64,000 bases of DNA from SBAX01 sp964646605 (GTDB taxonomy: Bacteria > Planctomycetota > Phycisphaerae > UBA1845): contig CAZYEX010000108.1 in the NCBI GenBank assembly GCA_964646605.1, positions 10,046 through 74,045 on the forward strand. The letters are read 5' to 3'. This document shows positions 23,929-33,687 of this stretch, piece by piece; within the stretch, counting starts at the first letter, position 1; every line of letters starts with the position of its first letter. Under the pieces are notes generated by a model, which saw only the letters and a program-made list of their open reading frames with translations, did no database searches and was not told the DNA's origin. The translations under genes were made by a program, and so were the position numbers.

Positions 23929-25995
23929 CTACTTCTTCTTTTCCTCCTTGGCGTCCCCTCGGGCGAAAATGCTGGCGACGTAGTTGAGCACGTCCGTGGC
24001 ACTGGTCTCATTGTATCCGAAGTACTTGATGAGCCGTTGCTTCACGACGTCGATTTTCGCCTGGGTCTCATCGTCCACCACGCCGGACACGACGTTTTTC
24101 AGTTTGATCGTGTCGCGCTGGTCCTCGAACAGCTTCAGTTCCAACGCTTTGTGCAGTCGGGCGTTGGTATGATAATCGAACTTTTTTCCGTCGAGCGAAA
24201 GAGCGCCAATGTAGTTCATGATCTCCTGGCGGAAATCATCCTTGCGGCTTTCGGGAATATCTATTTTCTCCTCGATGGAGCGCATGAGCCGCTCGTCGGG
24301 AGGCTCGTCCTTGCCGGTGTAACGGTTGCGCACCCGCTCGTGCTGGGTATAGGCGCGGACGTTTTCAATATAGTTCGAGCACAGGCGGGCGATGGCGTCC
24401 TCATCGGCGCTGATGGCCCGTTGCACCTCCGATTTGAGAATATCTTCGTATTCCTCGCGGATCATCACCAAGAGTTCGCGGTAGCGGTTGCGGATCTCTT
24501 CATCGGTGATCAAACTGTGATGAGACAAACCCGATTCGAGCTCGTTCATCACCATGAAGGGGTTGATGCACTTTTCCTGAATCGCTTGGTCGCTGACCAG
24601 TGCATTGGAGAGTTTGTCCTGGATATATCGCGGGCTGATGCCCTGCATACCTTCGCGCGGGGCTTCGTCGCGCAACTCGCGCACGGAGTCCTCGGTGAAG
24701 TTGGGGATGCTCTTACCATTGTACAACTTCACCTTTTGCATGAGGGTGAGTCCGGCCTTCTTGGGTTCCTCCAAGCGCGTGAGCACCGCCCACATGGCCG
24801 CCATTTCGATGGTATGCGGCGCAATATGGATGCCGCGAATGCGTTCTTTGTTGAAGTCCTTGTTGTAAATGGCGATCTCGTCGTCCAGGCGAATGTTGTA
24901 GGGTATATCAATCTTGATGGTACGATCGCGGAACGCTTCCATGAGTTCGTTCGACTGGAGCTTCTTGTACTCGGGCTCATTGGTATGCCCGATGATGACT
25001 TCGTCGATGTGCGTCTGAGCGAACTTCTTGGGCTTGATGACGTGCTCCTGCGACGCCCCGAGCAGGTCGTAGAGAAACGCCACGTCAAGTTTGAGCACTT
25101 CGATGAACTCGATCATGCCGCGATTGGCGATGTTGAGTTCTCCGTCGAAGTTGAAAGCGCGGGGATCGCTGTCCGTGCCGTACTCGGCGATCTTGCGGTA
25201 GTTGATGTCCCCGGTGAGTTCCGTGGAATCCTGGTTCTTTTCGTCCTTGGGCTGGAAGGTGCCGATGCCCACGCGGTCCTTTTCACTGAGGACCAATCTG
25301 CGGACGTGGATGTGATCCATGACCTTCCGCCAGTCGCCGCCGTAGCGCAGCAGCAGATCATCGAACATCCGGCGGCAGAAGGGATCGAGCGAGCCGTCGA
25401 TGCGGATCTGGGCCCCTTCCCCGAGGTCCTGATTGATGTGCGTCAAGACCGCCTTGCGTCCCTCGGGCGGGATCAGCTTGAGGGGCTCTTCGTGCATGGG
25501 GCAGGGATGGATGCACATCTTGCCGTTTTCGTCGGGTATGTGCCACGAGAAGGTATAGACCGCTCCCTCATCGAGCTTGGAGTAGTACTCCAATCCCTTC
25601 TTCAGAAGGCGGGCGATGGTGCTCTTCGAGGAACCGACCGGGCCGTGAAGCAAGAGAATCCGACGCTCCGTGCCGTACTGATGGGCGGCGGACTTGAAGA
25701 AATCGACCAGGTTCATCAGCGGCCGGTCCAGGCCGTAAATGGCGTCGGCGCCGCTGTCGATGGGATCATCGAAAAACTTGTAGCGGACGAGTTCCTGGCG
25801 GAGCATCGAATAGCGCCGCTGCCCGAAGTGCATCACCATGTCGTACATTCGTTGGAAGGCGTTGCGGGCGATGCGCGGATTGCTGGTCACCAGGCCGAGG
25901 TATTCCTGAAAGGAACCTTCCCAATGCTGCTCGCGAAAGCGATCGGGGTTGAGGTGCTGCTCTACGACGCTAAAAAGGTCCTGGGCCGTTGTCAT
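23929..25995 (-). CDS. prkA: PrkA family serine protein kinase (AAA+-like)
   Basis: A 688-residue homologue of PrkA/YeaG, a kinase (in some bacteria also proposed as an AAA+ protease) active under nutrient and stationary-phase stress. Walker A is GPVGSSKST (118-126). Family signatures follow: FSWHIPDENGKMCIHPCPMHEEP, DLLGASQEHVIKPKKFA, HTNEPEYKKL and the C-terminal PrkA domain (DEEIRNRYRELLVMIREEYE). The start at 25995 has AAGGGAG 11 nt upstream; further upstream codons are ignored as non-conserved. It is the first gene of the prkA-yeaH-spoVR cluster, with a 99-bp gap to yeaH, and is preceded by a 417-bp spacer that should hold its promoter. Confidence 0.95.
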   Translation of the reverse strand: MTTAQDLFSVVEQHLNPDRFREQHWEGSFQEYLGLVTSNPRIARNAFQRMYDMVMHFGQRRYSMLRQELVRYKFFDDPIDSGADAIYGLDRPLMNLVDFFKSAAHQYGTERRILLLHGPVGSSKSTIARLLKKGLEYYSKLDEGAVYTFSWHIPDENGKMCIHPCPMHEEPLKLIPPEGRKAVLTHINQDLGEGAQIRIDGSLDPFCRRMFDDLLLRYGGDWRKVMDHIHVRRLVLSEKDRVGIGTFQPKDEKNQDSTELTGDINYRKIAEYGTDSDPRAFNFDGELNIANRGMIEFIEVLKLDVAFLYDLLGASQEHVIKPKKFAQTHIDEVIIGHTNEPEYKKLQSNELMEAFRDRTIKIDIPYNIRLDDEIAIYNKDFNKERIRGIHIAPHTIEMAAMWAVLTRLEEPKKAGLTLMQKVKLYNGKSIPNFTEDSVRELRDEAPREGMQGISPRYIQDKLSNALVSDQAIQEKCINPFMVMNELESGLSHHSLITDEEIRNRYRELLVMIREEYEDILKSEVQRAISADEDAIARLCSNYIENVRAYTQHERVRNRYTGKDEPPDERLMRSIEEKIDIPESRKDDFRQEIMNYIGALSLDGKKFDYHTNARLHKALELKLFEDQRDTIKLKNVVSGVVDDETQAKIDVVKQRLIKYFGYNETSATDVLNYVASIFARGDAKEEKKK

Positions 25996-26412
25996 ACACG
26001 CCGATCTCCCTTCCGACGTCGTCCTTCGCGCCGGGTTCGGTTGCGGTCGTCGCACGGAATCGGGGAGGGGTTGTACGTGCGATGGGCTCCGGCGCGTGCA
26101 TCCGTTCGCCGATCCGTCGGAACGTTTCGGTCGACCGTCGCCTTCCAGGCCGCTTCCCAATAGTCACTCAACTTTAGGACCCTGCCACGCCGGAGTCAAC
26201 GAACCACGGCACCAAAGTGTCCTGCAACGCGACCGTTCCGAACGTACTCCCGCGCTCCGCCGCCTGCCGGGCGCGGTGACCAGTAGTCGATATCGACCGC
26301 GGGCGTTGTCCTCTGTTGAAAGAGTTTCAGTTGGGCCGTGAATGGGTGGGCTTGGCGTGCATGGACGAGCCCTGCCGGGACCTACAAGTCAATTGCGGCG
26401 ACCGATATTCTC
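25996..26412. other. upstream region of prkA
   Basis: Between prkA and the 3' end of thiE. It probably contains the promoter of the prkA operon. I found no clear -10/-35 pair, no sigma-54-type site and no gene. Confidence 0.4.
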
Positions 26413-27513
26413 TCAGGTGGGTTGGCTTGGGGCGGTGTTGCGCGGGTCCGCAAATCCCATTGCGGAATCGACAATTTTCCGCAGGCGGCGCGTAGCCGAG
26501 GGAACATCCGCATGGGCGATGACCGCCTGGCAGACACACAGGCCGCAAGGCGTTTGGCGGAGCACGTCGCCCGCGTTCGACTCAGTGATCCCGCCGATGG
26601 CTACCACAGGAATCGAGGTCACTTTCCTCGCGGCGGCGAGCAAGGCAGGGCCGGCGATATGCGCCTGGGGCTTGGTCGGCGAGTCGAACATGGGGCCGAC
26701 GGCGATGTAGTCGGGCGCGACGGCGGCGGCCGCTCGGACCTGGTCGATGGTGTGCGTGCTGACGCCCACCAGCATGGTGGGGGGAAGAATGCGACGCGCC
26801 GCCGCGACGGGCAAGTCGTCCTGTCCCAAGTGTACGCCGTCCGCGCTCGCCGCTAGAGCGATGTCGGGACGGTCGTTGACCACGGATAGGACGGCATGGT
26901 CCCGGCAGAGCCTGGCGAGCTTTTTGGCGCGCTCCAAGAGCCCACGGTCGGAAAGGTCCTTCTCGCGCAGTTGAATGCAGTCCGCCCCGCCGTCGATCGC
27001 GGCGCGGGCCGTCTCGAACCAATCACCGCGGCAAAGCGACTCCGTCAGGAGCACATAGAGGCGAACGCGCGCGAAGCGTTGGCGAGCTTGCGTCGTCAAG
27101 ACGAGGCGGCGTTCGAGGTCGTATCCTTGGTATCGAAGGCGTTCGACGGCGCGGGCGAAGTCGATATTGATGGTCTTGCCGAATTCCTCCAATACGCGAA
27201 GGGCTTCGCTGAGGCGCTTGGCCGCGGCGACGGCGACTTCGGATGCGTCCCCGCGCCGATACTCCGTATCCACGGCGATTTCGCGCCCGACATCGCCACC
27301 CACGTCGCGACACTCGACCCCCGAACCCCTGTCGTCCGTCGGGGAGTAGAACCGTCGCTGGGCGTCGGCAAGAGCGTGGCGAAGTTCCTTGATGGGCGCT
27401 GCCAGACCCGCGTCATCTAGCGCAAACCGCGCATATTCCTCCATGACCCGCAACGCCTCGCGGGCCCGGTTGAAGTTGGCGTCGAGAATGCGAAGGCAAG
27501 CAGGGTCCGACAT
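26413..27513 (-). CDS. thiE: thiamine-phosphate synthase with N-terminal ThiD2 domain
   Basis: Couples HMP-pyrophosphate and thiazole phosphate to thiamine phosphate. The C-terminal ~190 residues are a TIM-barrel ThiE: GGADCIQLREKDLSDR, VNDRPDIALAASADGVHLGQ, DYIAVGPMFDSPTK, IPVVAIGGI. The N-terminal ~150 residues (LRILDANFNRAREALRVMEE, then RLSEALRVLEEFGK) form the ThiD2 domain, found in front of ThiE in cyanobacteria, planctomycetes and others. It is a small domain believed to act on HMP-phosphate. The total of 366 residues fits this two-domain class. No TPP riboswitch is visible in the 334 bp upstream, and no other thi gene is nearby. Confidence 0.93.
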   Translation of the reverse strand: MSDPACLRILDANFNRAREALRVMEEYARFALDDAGLAAPIKELRHALADAQRRFYSPTDDRGSGVECRDVGGDVGREIAVDTEYRRGDASEVAVAAAKRLSEALRVLEEFGKTINIDFARAVERLRYQGYDLERRLVLTTQARQRFARVRLYVLLTESLCRGDWFETARAAIDGGADCIQLREKDLSDRGLLERAKKLARLCRDHAVLSVVNDRPDIALAASADGVHLGQDDLPVAAARRILPPTMLVGVSTHTIDQVRAAAAVAPDYIAVGPMFDSPTKPQAHIAGPALLAAARKVTSIPVVAIGGITESNAGDVLRQTPCGLCVCQAVIAHADVPSATRRLRKIVDSAMGFADPRNTAPSQPT

Positions 27514-27847
27514 TCCAGCACCTTCAACGGTCGGCGGTTCCTGGCACGCCGGCCTGAGCTTCGTCCATGGATCTCCGCCACCCCCAGCCGAGCCGCACCG
27601 GTACTATGGGGCCTATCCCACGACAGTGTAGCGATCGGAGTTCGGGGGTGCGAAGCACATCCTTCGCTCCGCCCGAAGGTGGTGTTGTTTCGAGGGCGCT
27701 TCCTTTGAGAATATCGGTCCCACCGGCCACGCCGTAACCTATCCATGAGTCGGCGATCCCTTGGACCACAGAACCCCCCTGCGGCATCCGATGAACGATG
27801 GACGTTTCTGGTGAGTCAGGCTAAGTTCATTTACGGAGTGTCAAACC
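27514..27847. other. divergent spacer thiE / lipoprotein gene
   Basis: A 334-bp region between divergent starts. It should carry both promoters; none could be assigned confidently. No THI-box-like conserved stem-loop was recognised and no gene is supported. Confidence 0.4.
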
Positions 27848-28453
27848 ATGACGGGACGAACGATGCAAATTGCGGGCGTTTTGGCGGCGGTGGGCCTTGT
27901 GTTGTCGGCCGGGTGCGGAGGCGCGGGCGGCGGCGCCTTGCCGGACGCGGTGACCCTCGAACTACCCGACGGTACGACGGTCGAGGTCGATCAGGGGGCA
28001 GGCGCGCCGTCGCTGGAGAATACCACCTGGCAATTCTATCGCACCGCGGGCTCGGCGCAGTCGCTGCCCTTCGTCACCATCACCTTCGGCGAGGGCGGGA
28101 CTCTGGAACGCTTCGACGACAACACCTTCGCGACGCCGATTTTCGGGGACAGCGTCGTCTTTGATGGGGAGCGGCACACCACGACCCAAAAGGGGTTGAC
28201 CTACTCGGCGGCGACCTTTGGGGCGGAGACGTCGGATGCCACGGGCTTCACCTTCGAGGGTCGATTGGCGGCCTTTGCCGCGGGGATCGAGGCGGCAACG
28301 GCCACGGCGACGGCGGCGGCGACGTTCGACGCCGATGATCCCGACACGGTGGTGGGCACCTTCACCTTCACCAGCCGGGTCACCCTGGCCTCCATCCCCG
28401 AAGGCAACACGGACGACGAGTTCACCTTCATCGGGCATCGAGTGACAGAGTAG
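27848..28453 (+). CDS. small lipoprotein of unknown function
   Basis: A 201-residue protein with a lipoprotein signal (MQIAGVLAAVGLVLSAGCGG; lipobox LSAGC). After a short Gly-rich linker it reads as a beta-rich domain: TVTFGEGG-like FVTITFGEGGTLERFDDNTF, then SVVFDGERHTTTQKGLTY, SAATFGAETSDATGFTFEGR and FTFTSRVTLASIP. The repeating strand pattern resembles an avidin- or lipocalin-like small barrel, but I cannot name a family. It converges with the large secreted protein at 28475 (21-bp gap) and appears monocistronic. Confidence 0.75.
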   Translation: MTGRTMQIAGVLAAVGLVLSAGCGGAGGGALPDAVTLELPDGTTVEVDQGAGAPSLENTTWQFYRTAGSAQSLPFVTITFGEGGTLERFDDNTFATPIFGDSVVFDGERHTTTQKGLTYSAATFGAETSDATGFTFEGRLAAFAAGIEAATATATAAATFDADDPDTVVGTFTFTSRVTLASIPEGNTDDEFTFIGHRVTE

Positions 28454-28474
28454 CGGCACGAAGGTCCCAGCGCG

Positions 28475-30370
28475 CTACGGGCAGGCCGTGGCGCCGGACA
28501 GGGGATAGGGCAGGCCCTTGAAGGCATCGACGGTCAAGGTCACATCCAAGGCGTCGATCACTTGGTCGGGTGCGGAAGGGTAGAGGTCGGCCTGGGGCAC
28601 GGTCGGAGCCCCGGGGACCTGCTTGAACTTGTCGATTTGTCCGACGATGTCGAAGGCGTCGACAATGCCGTCGGGCTCCAGGCCCCCCCCGGATCCGATG
28701 ATGTCGCCCCATAGGGCGGAGGTGGATACCGGCGTGGCGGTGGAGAAGTTGGCCTCCACGGATCGCGCACATAACGTGCGGATGGCCTGAATCTCGTACG
28801 ACCCGCCGGGCACGATCGCCGGGTCGGCGATCTCCATGGCCCCTACCGACCCCCAATCCATGAAGGCAGGAGTGCAGCGTAGCCGCGAGCGCATGAGGCT
28901 GGTCGGCGGGTTCGTTCCGTCGATGAACGACGCCGGTCGATCGAGCCAGAACGTCGATCCCTCCAAGGATTCAAACGGCGGGGGCATATCCAGAATCCGA
29001 AGCCGCAGCGCGGTGTACTCACCAGCGCTGCCCGGGATGACGCTCAGGTAACGGTTTTTGGCGACGAAAGGGACCCGCGCTTGCGGCGCCTCCGGCGGGG
29101 TGCAGGTTGGTCCGACGGCCTCGGAGGGATCCAGAACGAACAAACCGGCCTGCATGTCGGAGATGAGGATAGACCCGCTGGGCAGCCCGCCGTAACAACC
29201 CCAGGCCCCGTTGAAGCTGCGTCCGTTGTTAAAGGGGTAGGTGTCGAAATATCCGACTTCGTGGGCGGCGTTGACATTGGCGATGTCCTGGACGCGGTAT
29301 CCCGTGGTGTAGTTGGCCTGGTGCGTGAAGTTGCCGCGGACGTACTGGTTGTGGTCGATGGAGATTTGGCCGTTGGTGAAGCTGGTCACCAAGAACGGGG
29401 CGCTAAGGTTCGACACGTTGACCACATAAGTCGTCGTCGTGGGAACCAACCCTTGCGACTCATCCAATTCGTCGTCGATCACCACGTGTTGCCGGTCGGC
29501 GGTGAGCTCCCCCTGGTGGCAATAGGCGAGCGTGGGGTAGGTCAAAGTGGCCATCGTGAACATATTGGATTTTGTGGTTACGTCCACGATTTTCAAACCC
29601 TGTCCGCCGCAATAACAGAAGGCGATTTCGCGCCCCGCGTAGGGGCCTTCGTTGTAGGTCACGATTTGGGCGGCGTGTACGTACGTGGCTTGGATCATCT
29701 GCCCGGCGATCTGCGGCGAGGCCGGGTTGGCGAGATTGATGGCGACCAGTCGTCCGCCGCCCAGGTTGGACCCGGAGAGATACGCGAAGCGACTCTGGGT
29801 ATTGAGATACAAGGTGTGCGAGGTCTGGAGTCCGCTCTGGTTGAAGACCCCCGCCAGCGTTACCCGTCGAGTCGGCGGATCGATCTCCGAAAGGTTGATG
29901 ATCTGCATGCCCCCGCCGGACTCGTTGACGTTGTAGGCGTAGGGCCAAAGGACCTTCATGTCGCTCCAGATGGAATTCGAGTCGCTGATCGCCCCCACGA
30001 CGAACGGGTTGTAGGGGTCGGTTACATCGACGAAGCCCGTTCCCACGCGCAGGCCGAGAACGGCGTACTCGCGGCCCAACTTGGAGACGAACCCCCACAC
30101 ATCGTTGGCGCAGACGTTGGTGGAGGAAGGGTTACAGGTGGTGTTGGTGGAGAACTGTTGAGGGAGAACTTGACTGAGGAGGGCCACGTCCTGAGAATCG
30201 AAGACCGCTGCGGTCGAACCGCCGGCGACCGCGACGTCATCGGACATGGCTTGGCGTTCCAGGTCCTCCTCGGTGAGCCATGGTGGGATCGACACGGCGC
30301 GCTGGGCCGTAACCGCGAACCCCAACAGCATCACGCCAACAAAAAGGCCCGTCCGAGCGGATCCGCCCAT
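28475..30370 (-). CDS. secreted choice-of-anchor B / LVIVD-like protein with dockerin-like tail
   Basis: A 631-residue exported protein. The start at 30370 is set by an excellent ribosome-binding site (AGGAGGGTGAACCG) and a signal peptide (TGLFVGVMLLGFAVTAQRAV). Residues ~40-430 form a propeller-like choice-of-anchor B region with repeated VDVTDPYNPFVVGA-, IINLSEI-, AINLANPASPQIAG- and VNVSNLSAPFLVTS-type blades. A beta-sandwich of ~100 residues follows. The C-terminus has two dockerin-like calcium loops (DGIVDAFDIVGQIDKF; DQVIDALDVTLTVDAF), common in planctomycete secreted proteins, although a matching cohesin is not visible here. The location is presumably extracellular or surface. The function is unknown. 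Confidence 0.85.
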   Translation of the reverse strand: MGGSARTGLFVGVMLLGFAVTAQRAVSIPPWLTEEDLERQAMSDDVAVAGGSTAAVFDSQDVALLSQVLPQQFSTNTTCNPSSTNVCANDVWGFVSKLGREYAVLGLRVGTGFVDVTDPYNPFVVGAISDSNSIWSDMKVLWPYAYNVNESGGGMQIINLSEIDPPTRRVTLAGVFNQSGLQTSHTLYLNTQSRFAYLSGSNLGGGRLVAINLANPASPQIAGQMIQATYVHAAQIVTYNEGPYAGREIAFCYCGGQGLKIVDVTTKSNMFTMATLTYPTLAYCHQGELTADRQHVVIDDELDESQGLVPTTTTYVVNVSNLSAPFLVTSFTNGQISIDHNQYVRGNFTHQANYTTGYRVQDIANVNAAHEVGYFDTYPFNNGRSFNGAWGCYGGLPSGSILISDMQAGLFVLDPSEAVGPTCTPPEAPQARVPFVAKNRYLSVIPGSAGEYTALRLRILDMPPPFESLEGSTFWLDRPASFIDGTNPPTSLMRSRLRCTPAFMDWGSVGAMEIADPAIVPGGSYEIQAIRTLCARSVEANFSTATPVSTSALWGDIIGSGGGLEPDGIVDAFDIVGQIDKFKQVPGAPTVPQADLYPSAPDQVIDALDVTLTVDAFKGLPYPLSGATACP

Positions 30371-30516
30371 CGGTTCACCCTCCTGGAATCTGCCACCCCA
30401 CGTCCCCGGCACCCCTATGCCCCCCACGGCAGGTCGGCGACCCATAAGTATATCCGATTGGCGAGCGTTTGGAAACACCCCATCCGTCGCATTCTCGAGC
30501 CCTGGCCGGGTCTGCG

Positions 30517-30891
30517 TTATTGGGGACAAGTGACTTCCAGAAGGTTCGCTTCCGGGTCCTGAAAATAGATGGACAGGGCGACGCCGTGGTCGATGGGCCC
30601 GCGGAAATTGATGCCGCGGCCCGCCAGATGGCGTTGTGCGGCCTCAAACCCGGCCCGATCGGTCCGCCAAGCCACTCGATGCCAGCCGGGCGTGCCGTCT
30701 GTCCGCTTTGCCGTGTCCCCCGTGCTTTGGAACAGCGCCAGCGTTGTCCCCCCCGCGCCGATCATGATCGGCTCGGGATTCCAACGACAAACTTCGACCA
30801 GCCCCAGGACCTCGCCGTACCAGCGGATGGCTGCGGGGATGTCGCGCACGAACAGCTCTACGTGGTCGATTCCCTCGACGCGAAACGTCAT
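30517..30891 (-). CDS. VOC (glyoxalase/bleomycin-resistance fold) family protein
   Basis: A 124-residue single VOC module. The start MTFRVEGIDHVELFVRD has GGAGG 4 nt upstream. The expected metal-ligand positions are visible: His in IDHVEL near the N-terminus, His in GWHRVAW mid-protein, and the Glu in NLLEV at the C-terminus. AAIRWYGEVLGL is the standard helix. It resembles small lactoylglutathione-lyase-like or dioxygenase-like proteins, but the substrate cannot be predicted. It is divergent from mutS (about 100 bp), so the two may share regulatory DNA. Confidence 0.88.
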   Translation of the reverse strand: MTFRVEGIDHVELFVRDIPAAIRWYGEVLGLVEVCRWNPEPIMIGAGGTTLALFQSTGDTAKRTDGTPGWHRVAWRTDRAGFEAAQRHLAGRGINFRGPIDHGVALSIYFQDPEANLLEVTCPQ

Positions 30892-30992
30892 TCGTCCTCC
30901 AGGCACACCCGTCCGTTGCGGCGCGGTGCGGGGAGGCTACAGTATCGCAACCTCTCGCCGCTGTCAGCCGCCGACGGAGGGACGCAAGCACG

Positions 30993-33656
30993 ATGACGAC
31001 CTTGAAGACACCGCTTTCCTCTCCCCCTTCGGCGCCCACGGGGACCGATGCCCTTACCCCGGCCATGCGGCAGTATACCGAGCAGAAAAAACGGGTCGGC
31101 GAGGCCGTCCTCCTCTTCCGGATGGGCGACTTCTATGAGACCTTTTACGACGACGCCGTCTTGTGCTCCAAGGTTCTGGGCATTGCCCTGACCTCGCGCA
31201 GCAAGCAGAACGACAAGCCGATTCCGCTGGCGGGCATCCCCTATCACGCCTTGGACAGCTACCTCGGCAAGCTCGTTGCGGCGGGATACAAGGTCGCGAT
31301 TTCCGAGCAGCTCGAGGACCCCAAGGCGGCCAAGGGGGTGATCCGCCGCGACGTGGTCCGCATCGTCACCCCCGGGACGCTCACCGAGGAGTCTTTGCTC
31401 GACGACCGGGATGACAGCACACTGGCATCTCTCTGTCTTCGCGGCGGTCGCGCGGGGTTGGCCCTGGTGGATCTGGCCGGCGGACGCTTCGAGGTGCAGG
31501 AAACGTCGTCGGGCGAGGCCCTGGATTGGTTGGTCCGCGCCCGACCGGCGGAACTGCTGATCGACGACGGGCGCGGTGCGGACGTGGAGTCCGTCGCCCA
31601 ACAACTCCACGATCTGTGCGCCACGACCGTCACCCGCCGCTCGCTCCAGGAGTTTGCCACGTATGCGGCCCAGCGAGCGCTGCTCGACCACTTCCAGGTC
31701 GCCACCCTGGCCGGGTTCGGATTCGAGGAAATGGACGCGTCGCTGTGCGCCGCGGGGTGCGCCTTGGCGTACCTCAAGGAAACCCAGAAAACGGCGCTGG
31801 TCCATCTGGCCACGCTTCGCCGCCGCGAGGCCGCCGATCATGTACACATCGATCACAGCAGTTGGCGCTCCCTGGAGATCGAGCGGACGCTGCGCGGCGG
31901 CGCCTACGAGGGGAGTCTTCTCCACGCCATCGATCGGACCGTCCACCCCATCGGGGGACGCAAACTGCGGCACTGGTTGCGGGCGCCGCTCTTGGACCGA
32001 GCGGAGATCCTGGGGCGGCAGGAAGCCGTCGCGTGCCTCGTTGATGACACTCTCTCACGAACCAAGATTCGCCAACGACTACGCACGCTGGCCGACGTCG
32101 AGCGCATCGCCGGTCGGGCGGCGCTGGCCCGAGCCTCGCCGAGAGACCTGAGCGCCCTGGGAAAAACGCTTGCCGCCCTTCCGGACTTGGTCGGCCTGCT
32201 TCCCGAGGCTCGTGCGGAGTTGTTGACCACAATCGGCGAAGACTTTTCCGGAATGGGCGAACTCGCCGAACTTCTGGGGCGGGCCCTTGGCGACGACCCG
32301 CCGATGAGCGTCCGCGAGGGCGGGTTCATCGCAGGGGGTTACGACGCGGAGCTGGATCGCCTCCGGGCCATCGGTCAGGACGGGCAGCAATGGCTGGCCG
32401 AATACCAGCGTCAGCAGATTCAACGGACCGGCATCGCCAACCTTAAAGCCGGGTTCAACCGCGTCTTCGGGTATTACCTCGAAATTCCCAACAGCGGCCG
32501 CGACAAGGTCCCGCCCGAATACATCCGCAAACAGACCGTCAAGAACGCCGAGCGCTACATCACCGAGCAACTCAAGAACTACGAGACGGAAGTGCTCACC
32601 GCCCAGGAGCGGGCCAACGAGTTGGAGTACACGCTCTTCGAGCGCCTGCGCGAGCAGGTCGCGGGTTGGATGTCCGCGCTGCTTCGCGTGGCCGACGCCG
32701 TCGGGCGATTCGATTGCCTTTCCGCACTCGCGGAACTGGCCGTCCAGCGGCGTTACGTGCGCCCGCAGATCGTGGAAGACGGGAGGCTCGAAATCCGCGA
32801 CGGACGCCATCCGGTCTTGGATCAGGTGCTCGCGGATTCGTTTGTCCCCAATGACACGCTGATGATCGGCGACGACGCCCGGGTCTTTGTGATCACCGGG
32901 CCCAACATGGCCGGGAAAAGCACGTACATCCGCCAGGTCGCCCTGCTCACCCTGCTGGCCCAGGTCGGCTCCTTCGTACCGGCCAGGGCCATGTCGTTCT
33001 CCATCGTCGATCGCATCTTCGCCCGCGTGGGCTCCTCCGACGAGATCATGCGCGGGCAGTCCACCTTCATGGTCGAGATGACCGAGGCCGCCAACATCCT
33101 GCACCACGCCACGCGCAGCTCCTTGGTGGTCCTCGACGAATTGGGGCGGGGCACGAGCACCTTCGACGGCCTGTCGCTGGCCTGGGCCATCACCGAGCAC
33201 CTCGCCAACGTCACGCAGTGCCGCACGTTTGTCGCTACGCATTATCACGAGATGACGGAGCTGGCCGATCTGCTGCGGAACGTACGCAACTACAACGTAG
33301 CCATCCGCGAGTACCCCCCCAGCGGCGACCGCGACGGGGGGATCATCTTTCTGCATAAGATCGTGGAGGGCGGGGCGAGCCAGAGCTACGGTATTCACGT
33401 CGCCCGGCTGGCCGGTCTGCCGCCCGCCGTGGTGCAGCGCAGCCGCGAGGTGCTCGAGGAACTGCAACGCGGATTCGCCAAGGAATCCCACTCCCCGCAA
33501 CTGGCGAGGAAAAAGACCCGCGACGACGGCCAACTTCCACTGTTCCGCGATTCCAGCGACGAACTGCTGGACGCTTTGCGCGGGATGGACCCCAGCCGAG
33601 TGACGCCGTTGGAGGCGTTGCAGAAGCTCACGGAGTGGAAACAGCGGTTTTCGTAG
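30993..33656 (+). CDS. mutS: DNA mismatch repair protein MutS
   Basis: Recognises base mismatches and starts repair with MutL. It has 887 residues, normal for MutS1. Domain I carries the mismatch-contacting F-Y-E motif (GDFYETFYDD, Phe47-Glu49). The clamp/lever region is present (YYLEIPNS, TVKNAERYITEQL). The ATPase has Walker A GPNMAGKST (from residue 636), the FARVGSSDE and STFMVEM elements, Walker B LVVLDELGRGTST, and THYHEM. The helix-turn-helix dimer region follows (SYGIHVARLAGLP). The tail (SHSPQLARKK ... LPLFRDS) is typical of the linker with a possible clamp-interaction site. No mutL is in the window. Confidence 0.97.
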   Translation: MTTLKTPLSSPPSAPTGTDALTPAMRQYTEQKKRVGEAVLLFRMGDFYETFYDDAVLCSKVLGIALTSRSKQNDKPIPLAGIPYHALDSYLGKLVAAGYKVAISEQLEDPKAAKGVIRRDVVRIVTPGTLTEESLLDDRDDSTLASLCLRGGRAGLALVDLAGGRFEVQETSSGEALDWLVRARPAELLIDDGRGADVESVAQQLHDLCATTVTRRSLQEFATYAAQRALLDHFQVATLAGFGFEEMDASLCAAGCALAYLKETQKTALVHLATLRRREAADHVHIDHSSWRSLEIERTLRGGAYEGSLLHAIDRTVHPIGGRKLRHWLRAPLLDRAEILGRQEAVACLVDDTLSRTKIRQRLRTLADVERIAGRAALARASPRDLSALGKTLAALPDLVGLLPEARAELLTTIGEDFSGMGELAELLGRALGDDPPMSVREGGFIAGGYDAELDRLRAIGQDGQQWLAEYQRQQIQRTGIANLKAGFNRVFGYYLEIPNSGRDKVPPEYIRKQTVKNAERYITEQLKNYETEVLTAQERANELEYTLFERLREQVAGWMSALLRVADAVGRFDCLSALAELAVQRRYVRPQIVEDGRLEIRDGRHPVLDQVLADSFVPNDTLMIGDDARVFVITGPNMAGKSTYIRQVALLTLLAQVGSFVPARAMSFSIVDRIFARVGSSDEIMRGQSTFMVEMTEAANILHHATRSSLVVLDELGRGTSTFDGLSLAWAITEHLANVTQCRTFVATHYHEMTELADLLRNVRNYNVAIREYPPSGDRDGGIIFLHKIVEGGASQSYGIHVARLAGLPPAVVQRSREVLEELQRGFAKESHSPQLARKKTRDDGQLPLFRDSSDELLDALRGMDPSRVTPLEALQKLTEWKQRFS

Positions 33657-33687
33657 CGCCGCCCCGCCAATCGACGTGCCGCGCCTT

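Noticed and set aside
23401..26163. A 920-codon open frame on the plus strand, antisense to prkA and yeaH
   Set aside because: It is a GC-driven shadow; the minus strand encodes highly conserved PrkA and YeaH, and the antisense translation has no recognisable domain.
26161..26412. Possible sigma-54-type promoter upstream of prkA
   Set aside because: A GGCAC/TTGC-like pairing was looked for but spacing and bases do not fit the consensus.
27514..27847. TPP riboswitch before thiE
   Set aside because: The conserved THI-box cores were not found in the upstream region on the minus strand.
29081..30562. 493-codon plus-strand open frame antisense to the choice-of-anchor protein
   Set aside because: The sense gene has a signal peptide, strong ribosome-binding site and dockerin-like loops; the antisense product has none of these.
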